Shown here: one piece after another, positions 24,613 through 33,500 of the stretch | Layout of the letters: each line of letters starts with the position of its first letter | How positions within the stretch are numbered: position 1 is the first letter of the stretch | Assembly (NCBI GenBank): GCA_947623915.1 | Contig: CANQIB010000017.1 | Location: 1 to 50,560, forward strand | From: an uncultured Ruminiclostridium sp. | Lineage (GTDB): Bacteria > Bacillota > Clostridia > Oscillospirales > Ruminococcaceae | DNA: 50,560 nucleotides | Reading direction: 5' to 3' | Program-made: the position numbers and the translations under genes | Notes under the pieces: generated by a model | The model's input: the letters and a program-made list of their open reading frames with translations, nothing else | The model's database searches: none | Told to the model about the DNA's origin: nothing

Positions 24613-24639
24613 AACTGCGCACCGTTTCGGTGCGCAGTT
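24613..24639 (-). terminator. hairpin after galU
   Basis: Stem AACTGCGCACCG with CGGTGCGCAGTT, loop of three bases, 13 bases beyond the galU stop. It is the inverted copy of the hairpin after the CotH-kinase gene at 24062-24090, and the bases following both are also related (AGGCTGTCGA versus AGCTTGTCGA). Confidence 0.65.
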
Positions 24640-24651
24640 TTATGTTTTACA

Positions 24652-25521
24652 TCATATATCCAGCGTTTTGAGATATTCTCTGAAATCATTTCCTATTTCG
24701 GGGTGCTTCAGCGCCACCTCGACGCACGCTTTCATTATGCCGAGCTTGTTGCCCATGTCATAACGCGTACCGGTAAAGTCAACGCCTATCATTCCCTCCG
24801 TGGTCGCAAGCTGTTTCATGGCGTCGGTGAGCTGATACTCGCCGCCCGCTCCCGTAGGAAGCGTTTCCAGTATATCAAACACCTTGGCGGGCAATACGCA
24901 GCGTCCGAGTATGGAAAAGTTGGAAATGACCTGTTCGGGCTTGGGTTTTTCTATCATATCGGAGATATGATAAACGTTCCCCTCCGCCTTGCTTACGTCC
25001 AGCGTGCAGTATTTAAGCACCATTTCAAACGGAACTTCTTTCATGGAAACTACCGCTTTGCCGTATTTTTCGTAAGCGCGGCAGCATTGCGCGGTGCAGG
25101 GGTCGTCGCCGATTATAACGTCATCGCCGTATACCACAACGAACGGCTCGTCCCCGACAAAGCTCTTAGCGTACATGACCGCGCCGCCCGTGCCGTTTTG
25201 CTCCTGCTGGCGCACGAACTGTATCCCTTTGCCCATCTCGGCAATGTCGGTGACTACCTTGTAAAACTCCGTCTTGTTGCTCTTTTGGAGCTGCGCCTCA
25301 AGATCCGGCTTGCGGTCGAAATGGTCCTCTATCTCGTGCTTGCCTCTTGATACGACTATAAGTATATCGGTAATGCCGGAATTTACCACTTCCTCCACGA
25401 TATACTGTATAGCGGGCTTGTCTACTATATTCAGCATCTCCTTGGGGATAGCCTTGCTCGCCGGTAAAACTCTGGTCCCGTATCCGGCGGCGAGAATGAC
25501 CGCCTTTCTTACCTTCTGCAT
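24652..25521 (-). CDS. galU: UTP-glucose-1-phosphate uridylyltransferase
   Basis: A 289-residue nucleotidyltransferase that makes UDP-glucose from UTP and glucose 1-phosphate, feeding galactose metabolism, lipid-linked sugars and surface polymers. The nucleotide-binding opening AAGYGTRVLPASKAIPKEML, the GTGGAVMYAK block, the VYGDDVIIGD Asp motif, IEKPKPEQ and GTRYDMGNKLG are all present. The start at 25521 has GGCAGG seven bases upstream; the ATG seven codons earlier overlaps that site. The gene sits alone between two copies of the same structured element (24185-24453 and 25605-25883). It may supply the nearby glycosyltransferase and pair metabolically with galK. Confidence 0.96.
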   Translation of the reverse strand: MQKVRKAVILAAGYGTRVLPASKAIPKEMLNIVDKPAIQYIVEEVVNSGITDILIVVSRGKHEIEDHFDRKPDLEAQLQKSNKTEFYKVVTDIAEMGKGIQFVRQQEQNGTGGAVMYAKSFVGDEPFVVVYGDDVIIGDDPCTAQCCRAYEKYGKAVVSMKEVPFEMVLKYCTLDVSKAEGNVYHISDMIEKPKPEQVISNFSILGRCVLPAKVFDILETLPTGAGGEYQLTDAMKQLATTEGMIGVDFTGTRYDMGNKLGIMKACVEVALKHPEIGNDFREYLKTLDI

Positions 25522-25551
25522 AATAAAACCTGCCTTTATCATTTTTTACAA

Positions 25552-25586
25552 AGCCGCACAAAGCCGTATAAACGTACTTTGTGCGG
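25552..25586 (-). other. hairpin in the galU leader
   Basis: CCGCACAAAG and CTTTGTGCGG form a perfect 10-base stem with a 13-base loop about 30 bases upstream of the galU start. Being so close to the start it may affect galU expression. I could not find a convincing galU promoter between it and the structured element. Confidence 0.45.
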
Positions 25587-25604
25587 TGATCTGCTTTATT
25601 CGGG

Positions 25605-25883
25605 TAGGCATACGGGAGTCGAACCCTAGTCGGTTTTTACGGGCATATTTCCGCCAATCCCGCGTCAACCTCACTCGACATACGCGAGTATGCCATCGTT
25701 CGGTTTCCTTGTCTTGACGAAAATCTGCTCCGTAAAAACTGCTATGCACCCCACGGTGAATGAATTTGAGGTGATTTTTGTTTCTTGAGGCGCAGGCAGG
25801 CTGACGCCTGTCAAGCCGAAAGGGACGAAAAGCGCCCAAAAGCATCGCCGTGGGGCGGCTTGGGTTCGATTCCCGTATGCCTA
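25605..25883 (+). repeat. structured interspersed element, copy B (upstream of galU)
   Basis: A 279-base second copy of the element at 24185-24453, same orientation. The terminal stem (25605-25626 with 25862-25883, 21 Watson-Crick pairs and one G-T) has a different sequence from copy A but pairs just as well. GTTTTTACGG (25633-25642) pairs with CCGTAAAAAC (25730-25739), and CCCCACGG (25749-25756) with CCGTGGGG (25848-25855). The inner hairpin has a GCGA loop where copy A has GCAA. Its ends contain GGTTCGATTCC, which looks like a tRNA T arm, but no tRNA is present. Confidence 0.75.
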
Positions 25884-25911
25884 AGCATTACGGCAAGCCG
25901 CCGTAATGCTT
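25883..25911 (-). terminator. hairpin after the SCP2-like gene
   Basis: Perfect 12-base stem AAGCATTACGGC (25883-25894) and GCCGTAATGCTT (25900-25911), 50 bases past the stop of the gene at 25961-26506. No T run follows; copy B of the structured element begins at once. Confidence 0.5.
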
Positions 25912-25960
25912 ATATCCGAAACCTATGGATATTTTTGCTCCTTAAACGCTTATGCTGCGA

Positions 25961-26506
25961 TCAAAAGAGCGCTTCTTTTACCTTGAGCATCTTTGTAAGA
26001 GGACCTACAGCGTAGAAATCTCCCGAAAGAGCCTTTGCCTTGAAGTCGTAATCGCCCTTGATGATAGCAAGCGCGTCGTCGATGGGAAGATCGATGTGAA
26101 TGTCATGATCGGTGTAGCCGTAAGGCTTAACGTCTACCTTGCCGTCGTCTATAAGCACATAAAGATAGCTTTCATATTCTCCGTATACCTTTACCTCAAC
26201 GGCTATACGCTCGTTTATCTTGGATACGTTCTTCTTGCCTATCTTCTTGAGCAGCTTTTCGGCGATCTCGTTTACATCGGGAACAGCCTTTTCTGCGACC
26301 TTCTTTGCTGCGGGCTTCTTTGCGGCAGCTTTCTTTGCTGCGGGCTTTGCAGCCGGCTTCTTAGCCGCGGTCTTCTTCTCAGCCGCAGGCTTTGCTGCGG
26401 GCTTTGCAGCCGCGGGCTTCTCTGCTTTTACTTCTGTTTTCTTTTCAACAGCCTCAGCTACGGGAGTTTTTACCTCTTCTGTCTTGGTGGTGTTTTTAGC
26501 AGCCAT
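25961..26506 (-). CDS. Lys/Ala-rich basic tail with C-terminal SCP2-like domain
   Basis: A 181-residue protein in two parts. Residues ~1-80 are a disordered, strongly basic tail made of AAKKPAAKPA-type repeats, like histone H1-related or AlgP-type DNA-compacting tails. Residues ~85-181 resemble the SCP2 sterol-carrier fold (EVKVYGEYESYLYVLIDDGK, DIHIDLPIDDALAIIKGDY, then ALSGDFYAVG), known for binding lipids. The start at 26506 has GAAAGGA eight bases upstream and begins the tail; the longer frame to 26623 has no site. A strong promoter with an ~80-base leader lies upstream. Function unknown: nucleoid-associated protein with a ligand-binding head is one inference, a membrane/lipid-binding role another. 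Confidence 0.75.
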   Translation of the reverse strand: MAAKNTTKTEEVKTPVAEAVEKKTEVKAEKPAAAKPAAKPAAEKKTAAKKPAAKPAAKKAAAKKPAAKKVAEKAVPDVNEIAEKLLKKIGKKNVSKINERIAVEVKVYGEYESYLYVLIDDGKVDVKPYGYTDHDIHIDLPIDDALAIIKGDYDFKAKALSGDFYAVGPLTKMLKVKEALF

Positions 26507-26594
26507 TGTTATATTTCCTTTCTCAATTACGATTCGGAAAGCGTTTCTTTCCGACGATGCCGAAAGACCGAACCGTCCCGATCTTTCTGCAATA

Positions 26595-26623
26595 ATAATA
26601 TCACATCTTTTCCGAAAATACAA
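26595..26623 (-). promoter_or_regulatory. promoter of the SCP2-like gene
   Basis: On the minus strand TTGTAT (26618-26623), 17 bases, TATTAT (26595-26600). The leader holds a small hairpin CGGAAAG/CTTTCCG near 26550-26568. Confidence 0.7.
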
Positions 26624-26723
26624 TAGATAAAATGAATAATTCGCCTTTTTTCATAAAAAACCGCCGCCAACTACCGCATATGATATGAAAATTGATATAA
26701 ATTCGGCAATTTTTTTCTGTTTT

Positions 26724-27821
26724 TCAGTCAGATTTTTCCTCCTGCGGGGCAAATTTTCCGCAAATATACGATACAGCCGCGCCCGCAAGCAGCGCAATTA
26801 TTCCCGCCAGCGTTTCAAAATTCAAGCCTATACCCTCCGGCAGCACAGCGTAAAACGAGCCTATCACCAGTCCGAGTATCGCGCTGTATACCATAAGCGA
26901 ATATTTTTTCAGCAGCGCGGATATTATCTTTGCGCCGACCACTATCCCTATGACTACCCCCAGCGCCGTGGGTATGAGTATCAGTATATCCAGACTTTTT
27001 ATCGCTCCTATGACCGTTGAATATATCCCCAGCAGCACCATGACGAAAGAGCCCGACACTCCCGGTATTATCATCGCCACCGCCGCCAGCGTAACTCCGC
27101 CCAGCAGCGTCAAAAACAGCAGCGGATTCATCTTATAGGTATAGGAAAACTCCAGGCTCTCCGCCGTTATCTCGGACTCGGTGAGCAGCCCTATATCCAG
27201 CGTTTCCCCCGCCTTTATTACGCCCGTGTCGCCGCCGGTAAGCACCGTTCTGCCGCCGCCTGAGCTTTTTATCACGCAGTTCACCGCCTCGTTTTCGGAC
27301 AGCTCCGTCGGCACGGTAAGCCGCCAGTCCGACTTTATGTCGTATCCGCCGTTGTTGGACAGCGTAACGGTATATCCCCCGCTTACGCGGTCAAGCTCGG
27401 CGGAATAGTTTTCGGCGGAATTTTTATCCAGCACCGTCATTCCCACCACCAGCGCCAGCGCGGGTATAAACGCCAAAAGACAGCTCGGTCGGAATTTCTC
27501 CTTTACCGTGGCGGTACGCACTATAAGCGGTATACTTCCGGCTATAAGTCCCATAAAGAACATATTTACCGCTACCGCAAAATTATCGAACAGCCAGCTT
27601 ATAACAAACGAAAATCCCAGTATCCCCACTGCCGCGCCCACTCCGAAAAACGCGAGGAAAACAAGATTTTTCTTTATCGCGGACAGCTTAAAGGACAGCA
27701 CCTCGATAAGGCGGTCGTATATGCCGAACACCACCATCATAGTGCCGCCGCTGACGCCCGGTATCACGTTCGCTATCCCAAAGACGGCGCCGTATACCGT
27801 ATTGAGAAGATTTTTCAGCAT
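26724..27821 (-). CDS. DUF368 family membrane protein (PopT-type polyprenyl-phosphate transporter)
   Basis: A 365-residue polytopic membrane protein. The two DUF368 hallmark stretches ANVIPGVSGGTMMVVFG (near 18) and MIIPGVSGSFVMVLLG (near 255) are present. DUF368 (PopT) proteins, with DedA-type UptA, have been shown to recycle undecaprenyl phosphate across the membrane for wall synthesis. Unusual here is a ~100-residue hydrophilic insertion (about 130-232, Ser/Thr/Gly-rich, beta-like) between membrane segments, making the protein longer than the usual ~280 residues. It follows the P-type ATPase relative by 13 bases and is probably cotranscribed with it. Confidence 0.9.
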   Translation of the reverse strand: MLKNLLNTVYGAVFGIANVIPGVSGGTMMVVFGIYDRLIEVLSFKLSAIKKNLVFLAFFGVGAAVGILGFSFVISWLFDNFAVAVNMFFMGLIAGSIPLIVRTATVKEKFRPSCLLAFIPALALVVGMTVLDKNSAENYSAELDRVSGGYTVTLSNNGGYDIKSDWRLTVPTELSENEAVNCVIKSSGGGRTVLTGGDTGVIKAGETLDIGLLTESEITAESLEFSYTYKMNPLLFLTLLGGVTLAAVAMIIPGVSGSFVMVLLGIYSTVIGAIKSLDILILIPTALGVVIGIVVGAKIISALLKKYSLMVYSAILGLVIGSFYAVLPEGIGLNFETLAGIIALLAGAAVSYICGKFAPQEEKSD

Positions 27822-27834
27822 ACGCTCTCCTTTT

Positions 27835-30303
27835 TCAGAAAAATTTTCTAAGCTCGTGCCAGCCGTTGCATACTATGCCGAGTACCAACGCGGCAAGCTC
27901 CGCTACCAGTCCGGGATATTCCAGCCCCAGCGCGCCGTTCACCGTGCCTATCGCGCCGACAAGTATCATCACCACCAACGCCGCTATGCACGCCAAAGCC
28001 CGCTTTACGTTCACCGCGCCGCTTTGTATCAAAGAATATATGCCCGCTCTGCTGCCGGAATTGAACAGCGTGTAGGAGCAAAGCGCGCAGGAGATCAGCA
28101 CCAGCGTTGCCGCCGCGGTCTGTCCCACGGTCATTATGCCGGAGCATATCACCATGAACAGCGCCGCTACAACGCCGGTCACGGCTCCGCTGATTATTCG
28201 CGGAAGATAAAATCCGCCTCCGACCGAGCCTCTGCCCAAAAATCCCGACGGCCGCATTTCCACCCGCATTTCGGCGGTATTGTCGATATAGCTGAGCGCG
28301 CAAAGCGGCAGTACCACCGCCGAAACGAGCGCGGTAAACATGGGAGTCACCGCTCCCACACCGAACAGCATATCCGCGACCGATACCGATACAAGCACCG
28401 TAAGCGTTACCAAAAGCACCGAGAGCAGCTTTTTGATGTTTCGGTGGAGCTGCCGCGCCTCCTTGAACACCTCGACGATGCTCCCGAAGCTGTCGTCGCT
28501 CATCACCAGCCCGCACGCCTCGTAAAGGCTGCCGGTGGTGCTGTCCAGCGAGGTTATCCCCAGATCGGAACGGGTAACGGTATCATACTGGGAATCGTCA
28601 AATCCTATGCAGGCAACGGTCTCGCCCGCTTTACGCAGTCCGTCTATTATCATCGGCTTTTGGGAAAGCGTTATATTGCTGAATATCTCCGCATGGGAGA
28701 AATCCGGCTCGCTGCCGCTGAGCTCCGCCTCCCGCAGCATATCGCCCGTTATCATGCCCTGCGGGTCTATGCCTAACTTTTTGCCCATGGCTATGGCGGT
28801 CTCCGCACTGTCGGAGGATACCAGTATCGGCTTTACGCCGGAACGGCGGCAGCCCTGCACCGCAAGCGGTATTATGTCGCGCGTCGCGCTCATGTACGCC
28901 GTAAGTCCCATAAAACGGTAGCTTGCCGCGTAAAGGCTCTTGGGCAGCTCGCTGTCCGAATGATATATCGCGTAAGCGCTCGCCCAGACCTCCAAACCGC
29001 GCTTTGCAAGCACGGCGGCACGCTGCTGCACCTTGTAAAAGCTGTCCGGCTCCATGCTGCACAGTCCGGTTATCTTCTCCACCGAGCCCTGAACGCACAG
29101 CAGATACCTGTCCTCTATCTTGTAAATGTTGCCGCCTATTTTGTCGTTCTCGTTATACGGGAAGGACGCGGCGGGTTCGCTCTCTCTTATCTTTTTTATA
29201 TCCGAGCCGGCAAGCTGCACACTGAGCAAAAACGCCTGTTCCGTCGGCAGCACGCCCGGCTTTGCACAGGCAAGCGCGGTAACGGTGTTCATAAGCTCGG
29301 TGTTCTTGCTGTATACGCCCGCCACCTCAAGCAGATTAGGGGATACCACGGTGCTTTTGTCAATGACCAGCGCGGTAAGCCCGTTGAGCTTTTCGATGTC
29401 TTTAAGGCTCTTTACGGCGGCTCCCTTGCGCTCGATACGCTTGATGCCGCGCAGACAGTAAAGCCGTATGAAAATACCGGCGGAGGCGGGAACAAAACAC
29501 ATTACCTGCCCGATAGCCGAAATTATCAGAATAAGCGGCTGCGCGGCAGCCCCCGCCGCGACGAGCCTTATCACGAACGTAAGCGCGGCAAGCAGCGTTC
29601 CCGCCGCGATAAGCGGGATAAACAGCCTGTTAGCGGCGCGTTCGTACTCGGTGTAATTCGGGTCGGGCTGCTTTTCTATCCCCGCGCGCCGTACTCTGGC
29701 GGTATCCTCGCCGGTGGCGAATATCCTCGACACCGCGCTGCCCGATATTATGCGTGTTCCGGCGTAAAGGCAGCTTGCTTTAAGCTCCTTGCCGCCGCTG
29801 TCCGTGCCGGAGTGCTTTTCCGCAGACTCGGTTTTTCCCGAAAGCAGACTTTCGTCCGCGCAAAGCCCCGTACATTCAAGTATATGCGCGTCCGCGGGCA
29901 CTATTTCCCCCGCCTGCAATATTATTATGTCGTCAGGCACAAGGCTGCGCGCCGCGATAAGCTCCAGCTTTTCCTCTCTTATGACGCGGTATTTCATCTC
30001 CGACGCCATCATTCGTCCGTACAGCCGCCTGTTGCAGTAACGGCACAGCGGTATCTTCAGCGCCGCGTCCGCCGCCGCAAGCACAATGCAGGCTATCGCG
30101 CAGGCTATGTTGTCCTGCGCCCCGTAAATGACCGCCGCCGCGATAAGCAGCAGAAAAACCGGACCGAGCAGCGTTTCCTTTACGCCCAGCCTGCGTGAAC
30201 GGGTATCGGTAAACAGATTTTCTCCGTACATGATAAGGTTCTTCTCCGCCGCGGCGGAGCTGAGCCCCTTGTAATCCCCTTTAAAATTTAAAAATCCGGA
30301 CAT
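27835..30303 (-). CDS. degenerate P-type ATPase-like membrane protein
   Basis: An 822-residue protein with the domain order and membrane topology of a P2-type cation ATPase: N-terminal cytoplasmic part, two membrane segments, actuator domain (VPADAHILECTGLCADESLL), further membrane segments, phosphorylation/nucleotide domains and six C-terminal membrane segments. The catalytic motifs are eroded. The actuator TGES is LSGKTES. DKTGTLT is DKSTVVS, though the Asp (about residue 313) remains. KGA is QGS, TGD is SSD, GDGxND is GFDDSQYD, and the membrane PEGLP is VPASA. The frame is intact and the start has AAGGAG. Ion pumping is doubtful; a regulatory or lipid-related role with the coupled DUF368 protein is an inference only. 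Confidence 0.85.
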   Translation of the reverse strand: MSGFLNFKGDYKGLSSAAAEKNLIMYGENLFTDTRSRRLGVKETLLGPVFLLLIAAAVIYGAQDNIACAIACIVLAAADAALKIPLCRYCNRRLYGRMMASEMKYRVIREEKLELIAARSLVPDDIIILQAGEIVPADAHILECTGLCADESLLSGKTESAEKHSGTDSGGKELKASCLYAGTRIISGSAVSRIFATGEDTARVRRAGIEKQPDPNYTEYERAANRLFIPLIAAGTLLAALTFVIRLVAAGAAAQPLILIISAIGQVMCFVPASAGIFIRLYCLRGIKRIERKGAAVKSLKDIEKLNGLTALVIDKSTVVSPNLLEVAGVYSKNTELMNTVTALACAKPGVLPTEQAFLLSVQLAGSDIKKIRESEPAASFPYNENDKIGGNIYKIEDRYLLCVQGSVEKITGLCSMEPDSFYKVQQRAAVLAKRGLEVWASAYAIYHSDSELPKSLYAASYRFMGLTAYMSATRDIIPLAVQGCRRSGVKPILVSSDSAETAIAMGKKLGIDPQGMITGDMLREAELSGSEPDFSHAEIFSNITLSQKPMIIDGLRKAGETVACIGFDDSQYDTVTRSDLGITSLDSTTGSLYEACGLVMSDDSFGSIVEVFKEARQLHRNIKKLLSVLLVTLTVLVSVSVADMLFGVGAVTPMFTALVSAVVLPLCALSYIDNTAEMRVEMRPSGFLGRGSVGGGFYLPRIISGAVTGVVAALFMVICSGIMTVGQTAAATLVLISCALCSYTLFNSGSRAGIYSLIQSGAVNVKRALACIAALVVMILVGAIGTVNGALGLEYPGLVAELAALVLGIVCNGWHELRKFF

Positions 30304-30342
30304 ATGTCTCCTTTTTCTCCCATCGTACCTTCCTATTGAAAC

Positions 30343-30371
30343 ATTATCGCATAATTCACAAAAAAAATCAA
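30343..30371 (-). promoter_or_regulatory. promoter of the P-type ATPase-like/DUF368 operon
   Basis: On the minus strand TTGATT (30366-30371), 17 bases, GATAAT (30343-30348), about 40 bases upstream of the start codon. Confidence 0.7.
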
Positions 30372-30407
30372 GTCCGTATCGTATATAAATAAAATTTATT
30401 TTAAGGG

Positions 30408-30436
30408 TGGAAAAAAAAGCCGTTTTATGCTACAAT
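30408..30436 (+). promoter_or_regulatory. promoter of the addB-addA-abi operon
   Basis: TGGAAA (30408-30413), 17 bases, TACAAT (30431-30436), about 65 bases upstream of addB, diverging from the promoter at 30343-30371. The same TGGAAA -35 box is used by ppdK. Confidence 0.7.
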
Positions 30437-30503
30437 ATATCTTGAAAGTATTTTACGGCGGTCGGACGGGGAAAAACCTCCGACGGCGAACGGAGGAAAT
30501 GCC

Positions 30504-33500
30504 ATGCTTAGTCTTTTGCTGGGCGGTTCCGGCACGGGAAAGACCCGCGAGATATATAAAAGGATAGGTTCATCAAATGGGAACGTCCTGTTCTTCGTTC
30601 CCGACCAGTTCACGTTCGAGGCGGAAAAGCTGGTTTCCGCCGCCTTTGACGAAAGAACGGCGAACGTTAAGGTGAGCGGCTTTTCCGCGCTGTCGGAGGA
30701 GATCCTGAAAAAATATCTCCCCCGAAAAAGCTATGCCGACAGCAGCGCAAAGCTGATAATAATGATGAGGGCGGTGCGCGCTTTGCGGGGTTCGCTGCGT
30801 TTTTACGGCGACGCGTCCGGCAGGAGCGGTTTTCCCTCTTTCATGCTGGAGGCGGCGGAACTGCTCAAAACGGCGGGAGTTTCCCCCGACGAGCTTTTGC
30901 GGGCGGCTCCGCTCAGCAGCTTCGGCGACAAGCTGACCGACATCTGCACCGTCTGCTCACTGTACGACAGTATGTTGAAAGAGCTGTACGACGACCGCCT
31001 TGACAACCTCGTGCTTGCCGCGCGGGCGGCCGACGAACACCGCTGTTTTGACGGATACGACGTATTCATAGACGGATTCGACAGCTTTTCCGGCTCACAG
31101 CTAAGATTTTTACAGCCGCTCGTCACTCAGAGCAAAAACTGCTGCGCCGCGCTCACGCTTGAAAAGCACGACAAAAGCTCCTGCTTTTTCTCGGTGCTGA
31201 AAACAAAGCGCGCGCTTGAGCGCTTTGCGGCGGACGGCTTTATAAGCGTAAAGGAAGAATGGTTCGACATGCCCGACCGATATAAAAGCGCCGAGCTTGC
31301 GGCGCTGCAAGGCGGGCTGTTCTCCGACTTTGCAAACGCCGAACCGCCCTCCCCCGAAAACACGGTGTTTTTAGCCTCCGCTCCCGACGCGGAAAGCGAG
31401 GCGGACTATGTATGCTCGCAGATAAAAAAGCTGATGAGAAAAGGGTATAAATGCTCGGATACGGCGGTGCTGTGCGCCGAGCCTCAAAAATATCTCGAAA
31501 CGGTAAAAAGCGCGTTTTTGCGGTACGGCATACCGCTGTTTGCCGATATCCCCGCACCGATAAGCGAAAAGCCGCTGATAAAATACATCGAGGCTTTGCT
31601 GACTGCCGCCGACGAACCCGTCGGGGAAAATATGCTCAGGTACATAAAAAGCGGCTTTGTCAGGATCAAACGGCCGGAGGGCGGCACGCGTCCGCTGTCC
31701 CTGCGCGAGATAAGCGATATAGAGGAATTTTCCGACCGCTGGGATCTCGGAAAAAGAAACTGGGACAGACCTTTTTATAAATGCGTCACCCCTGCGGAAA
31801 AGCGGGTGGAAAGCCTCAGAGCGATACTCACGGGAACGCTCGCAAAGCTGCGCAAGGCGTGCGCCGACGCCGACGGCAGAAAGCTGACGGAGGAGCTGAC
31901 AAAATTTTTGTTCGACCAAGCGGATATTTCCGCCGCCATACAGGGAAAATGTCAGGATCGCACCACCCGCAGTCTGCGTTACGACAAGGCGATGACCGAG
32001 GAATACAACAGTCTTTGGGAGATGACCTCCAAGCTGCTGACCGAAATATGGGAAACCACGGAGGGTATGCGGCTTACGCTGAAAGAGTACGCCTCGCTGG
32101 TAAAGACCTGCGCGGCGCAGATAACCATGTCCCTGCCGCCGCAGGTACTGGACAGCGTTATATTCGGCGACCCGTCAAGGACAAGGACGACGGGCGCGCG
32201 CGCTGTGTTCGTTATCGGCGTGTCGGACGGCAGCTTTCCCGATTATTCCGACAAAAACGCGGCGGTGTTCACCCGCTCGGAAAACGCCGAGCTTGCAAAG
32301 CTGAACATAAACATAGCGCAGGGCGACGAAAGCGACTACTCGGCGGCTCAGCTCGCGGTATATAAGGCTTTGACCTTGCCTAAGGAGCTGCTGTACGTCA
32401 CCCGCACCGCGGCAGTCGGGAGCGAATGTGAGGCGTTCACGCTTATCACCGACATACTCCCCTATCTTGAAGATACCGACATATCCTCTCTGCCCGTGGA
32501 ATTTTTCTGTGAAAGCAAAGATTCCGCCCGCGCAAGGCTTGCGGGCACAAGGCTCACCGACCCGTCGGCAAGCGCGACGGTGCAGCTTGCGCTGGAGCTT
32601 ATCGGCGACAATGAATTTCCCGAACTGGTCCGCAGAGCGGAAAACGCGCAGTCAGACACCTCCTACCGCCATTCCGCAGGGTCGGCGGCGCGGCTGATAT
32701 TCCGCAGGGAAATGCTTTCGCCTACCGGCATAGAGCTGCTGGATTCCTGCCGATTCGCGTATTTTTGCCGCTACGGGCTGAAGCTGCGCCCGCCGGTATC
32801 CAACACCATAAATCCGCAAAGCTACGGCGAAACGGTCCATTACGTCATGAAATACTGCTTTGAAAAGATATATTCCGGCGAAAAGCCGCCCGCGGAATAC
32901 ACCTCCGAGGAGATAGCTCAAACGGTCAAAAACGCCATGGACAGCTTTCTGGAGGAAAAATTCCTGCCGGAAGAGGAAGAGGGACGGCGTTTTTCGGTGA
33001 TATACCGCAGTATAGCGCCGCTTTGCCGTATGCTGATGACCTACATGAGGGACGAGCTGGAAAACAGCGAATTTTCTCCCAAGTATTTTGAACTTTCGCT
33101 TAAAAAGGACAAGATACTTGACGACGGCTTTAAAGCCGAGCCGTTCAGTCTGGACGTGCCGCTTGCCGACGGCAGCGTGCGCAGGATAGGCATATACGGC
33201 ACGGTGGACAGGGTGGATATCGCCAACGCGCAAAACGGAGAGCATTGGCTCAGAGTTATAGATTACAAGACGGGCGAAAAGGATTTTTCGGTGGAAAAGG
33301 TGTATTACGGGCTGGATCTTCAGCTGCTGCTGTATCTCTTTACGCTGTGTGAAAACAACCGCAGCTTTCTCCCCTCCTCCGCCACCTACTACCCCGCGGG
33401 AGATAAGCGGTTCGGCGTGACCGAAGAAGAGCTCGACGACGAGCTTAAACGCGGGCTGTGGCTGGAAAATCACAAGGAACACGGCTTTGTCACCCAAGGC

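Noticed and set aside
25605-25890. tRNA gene suggested by GGTTCGATTCCC
   Set aside because: The T-arm-like motif occurs at both ends of a repeat, with no anticodon or D arm at the right distance on either strand.
26300-26460. Direct-repeat array resembling a short CRISPR or VNTR
   Set aside because: The repetition is the coding sequence of the Lys/Ala/Pro-rich tail of the SCP2-like protein; spacers and conserved repeat units are absent.
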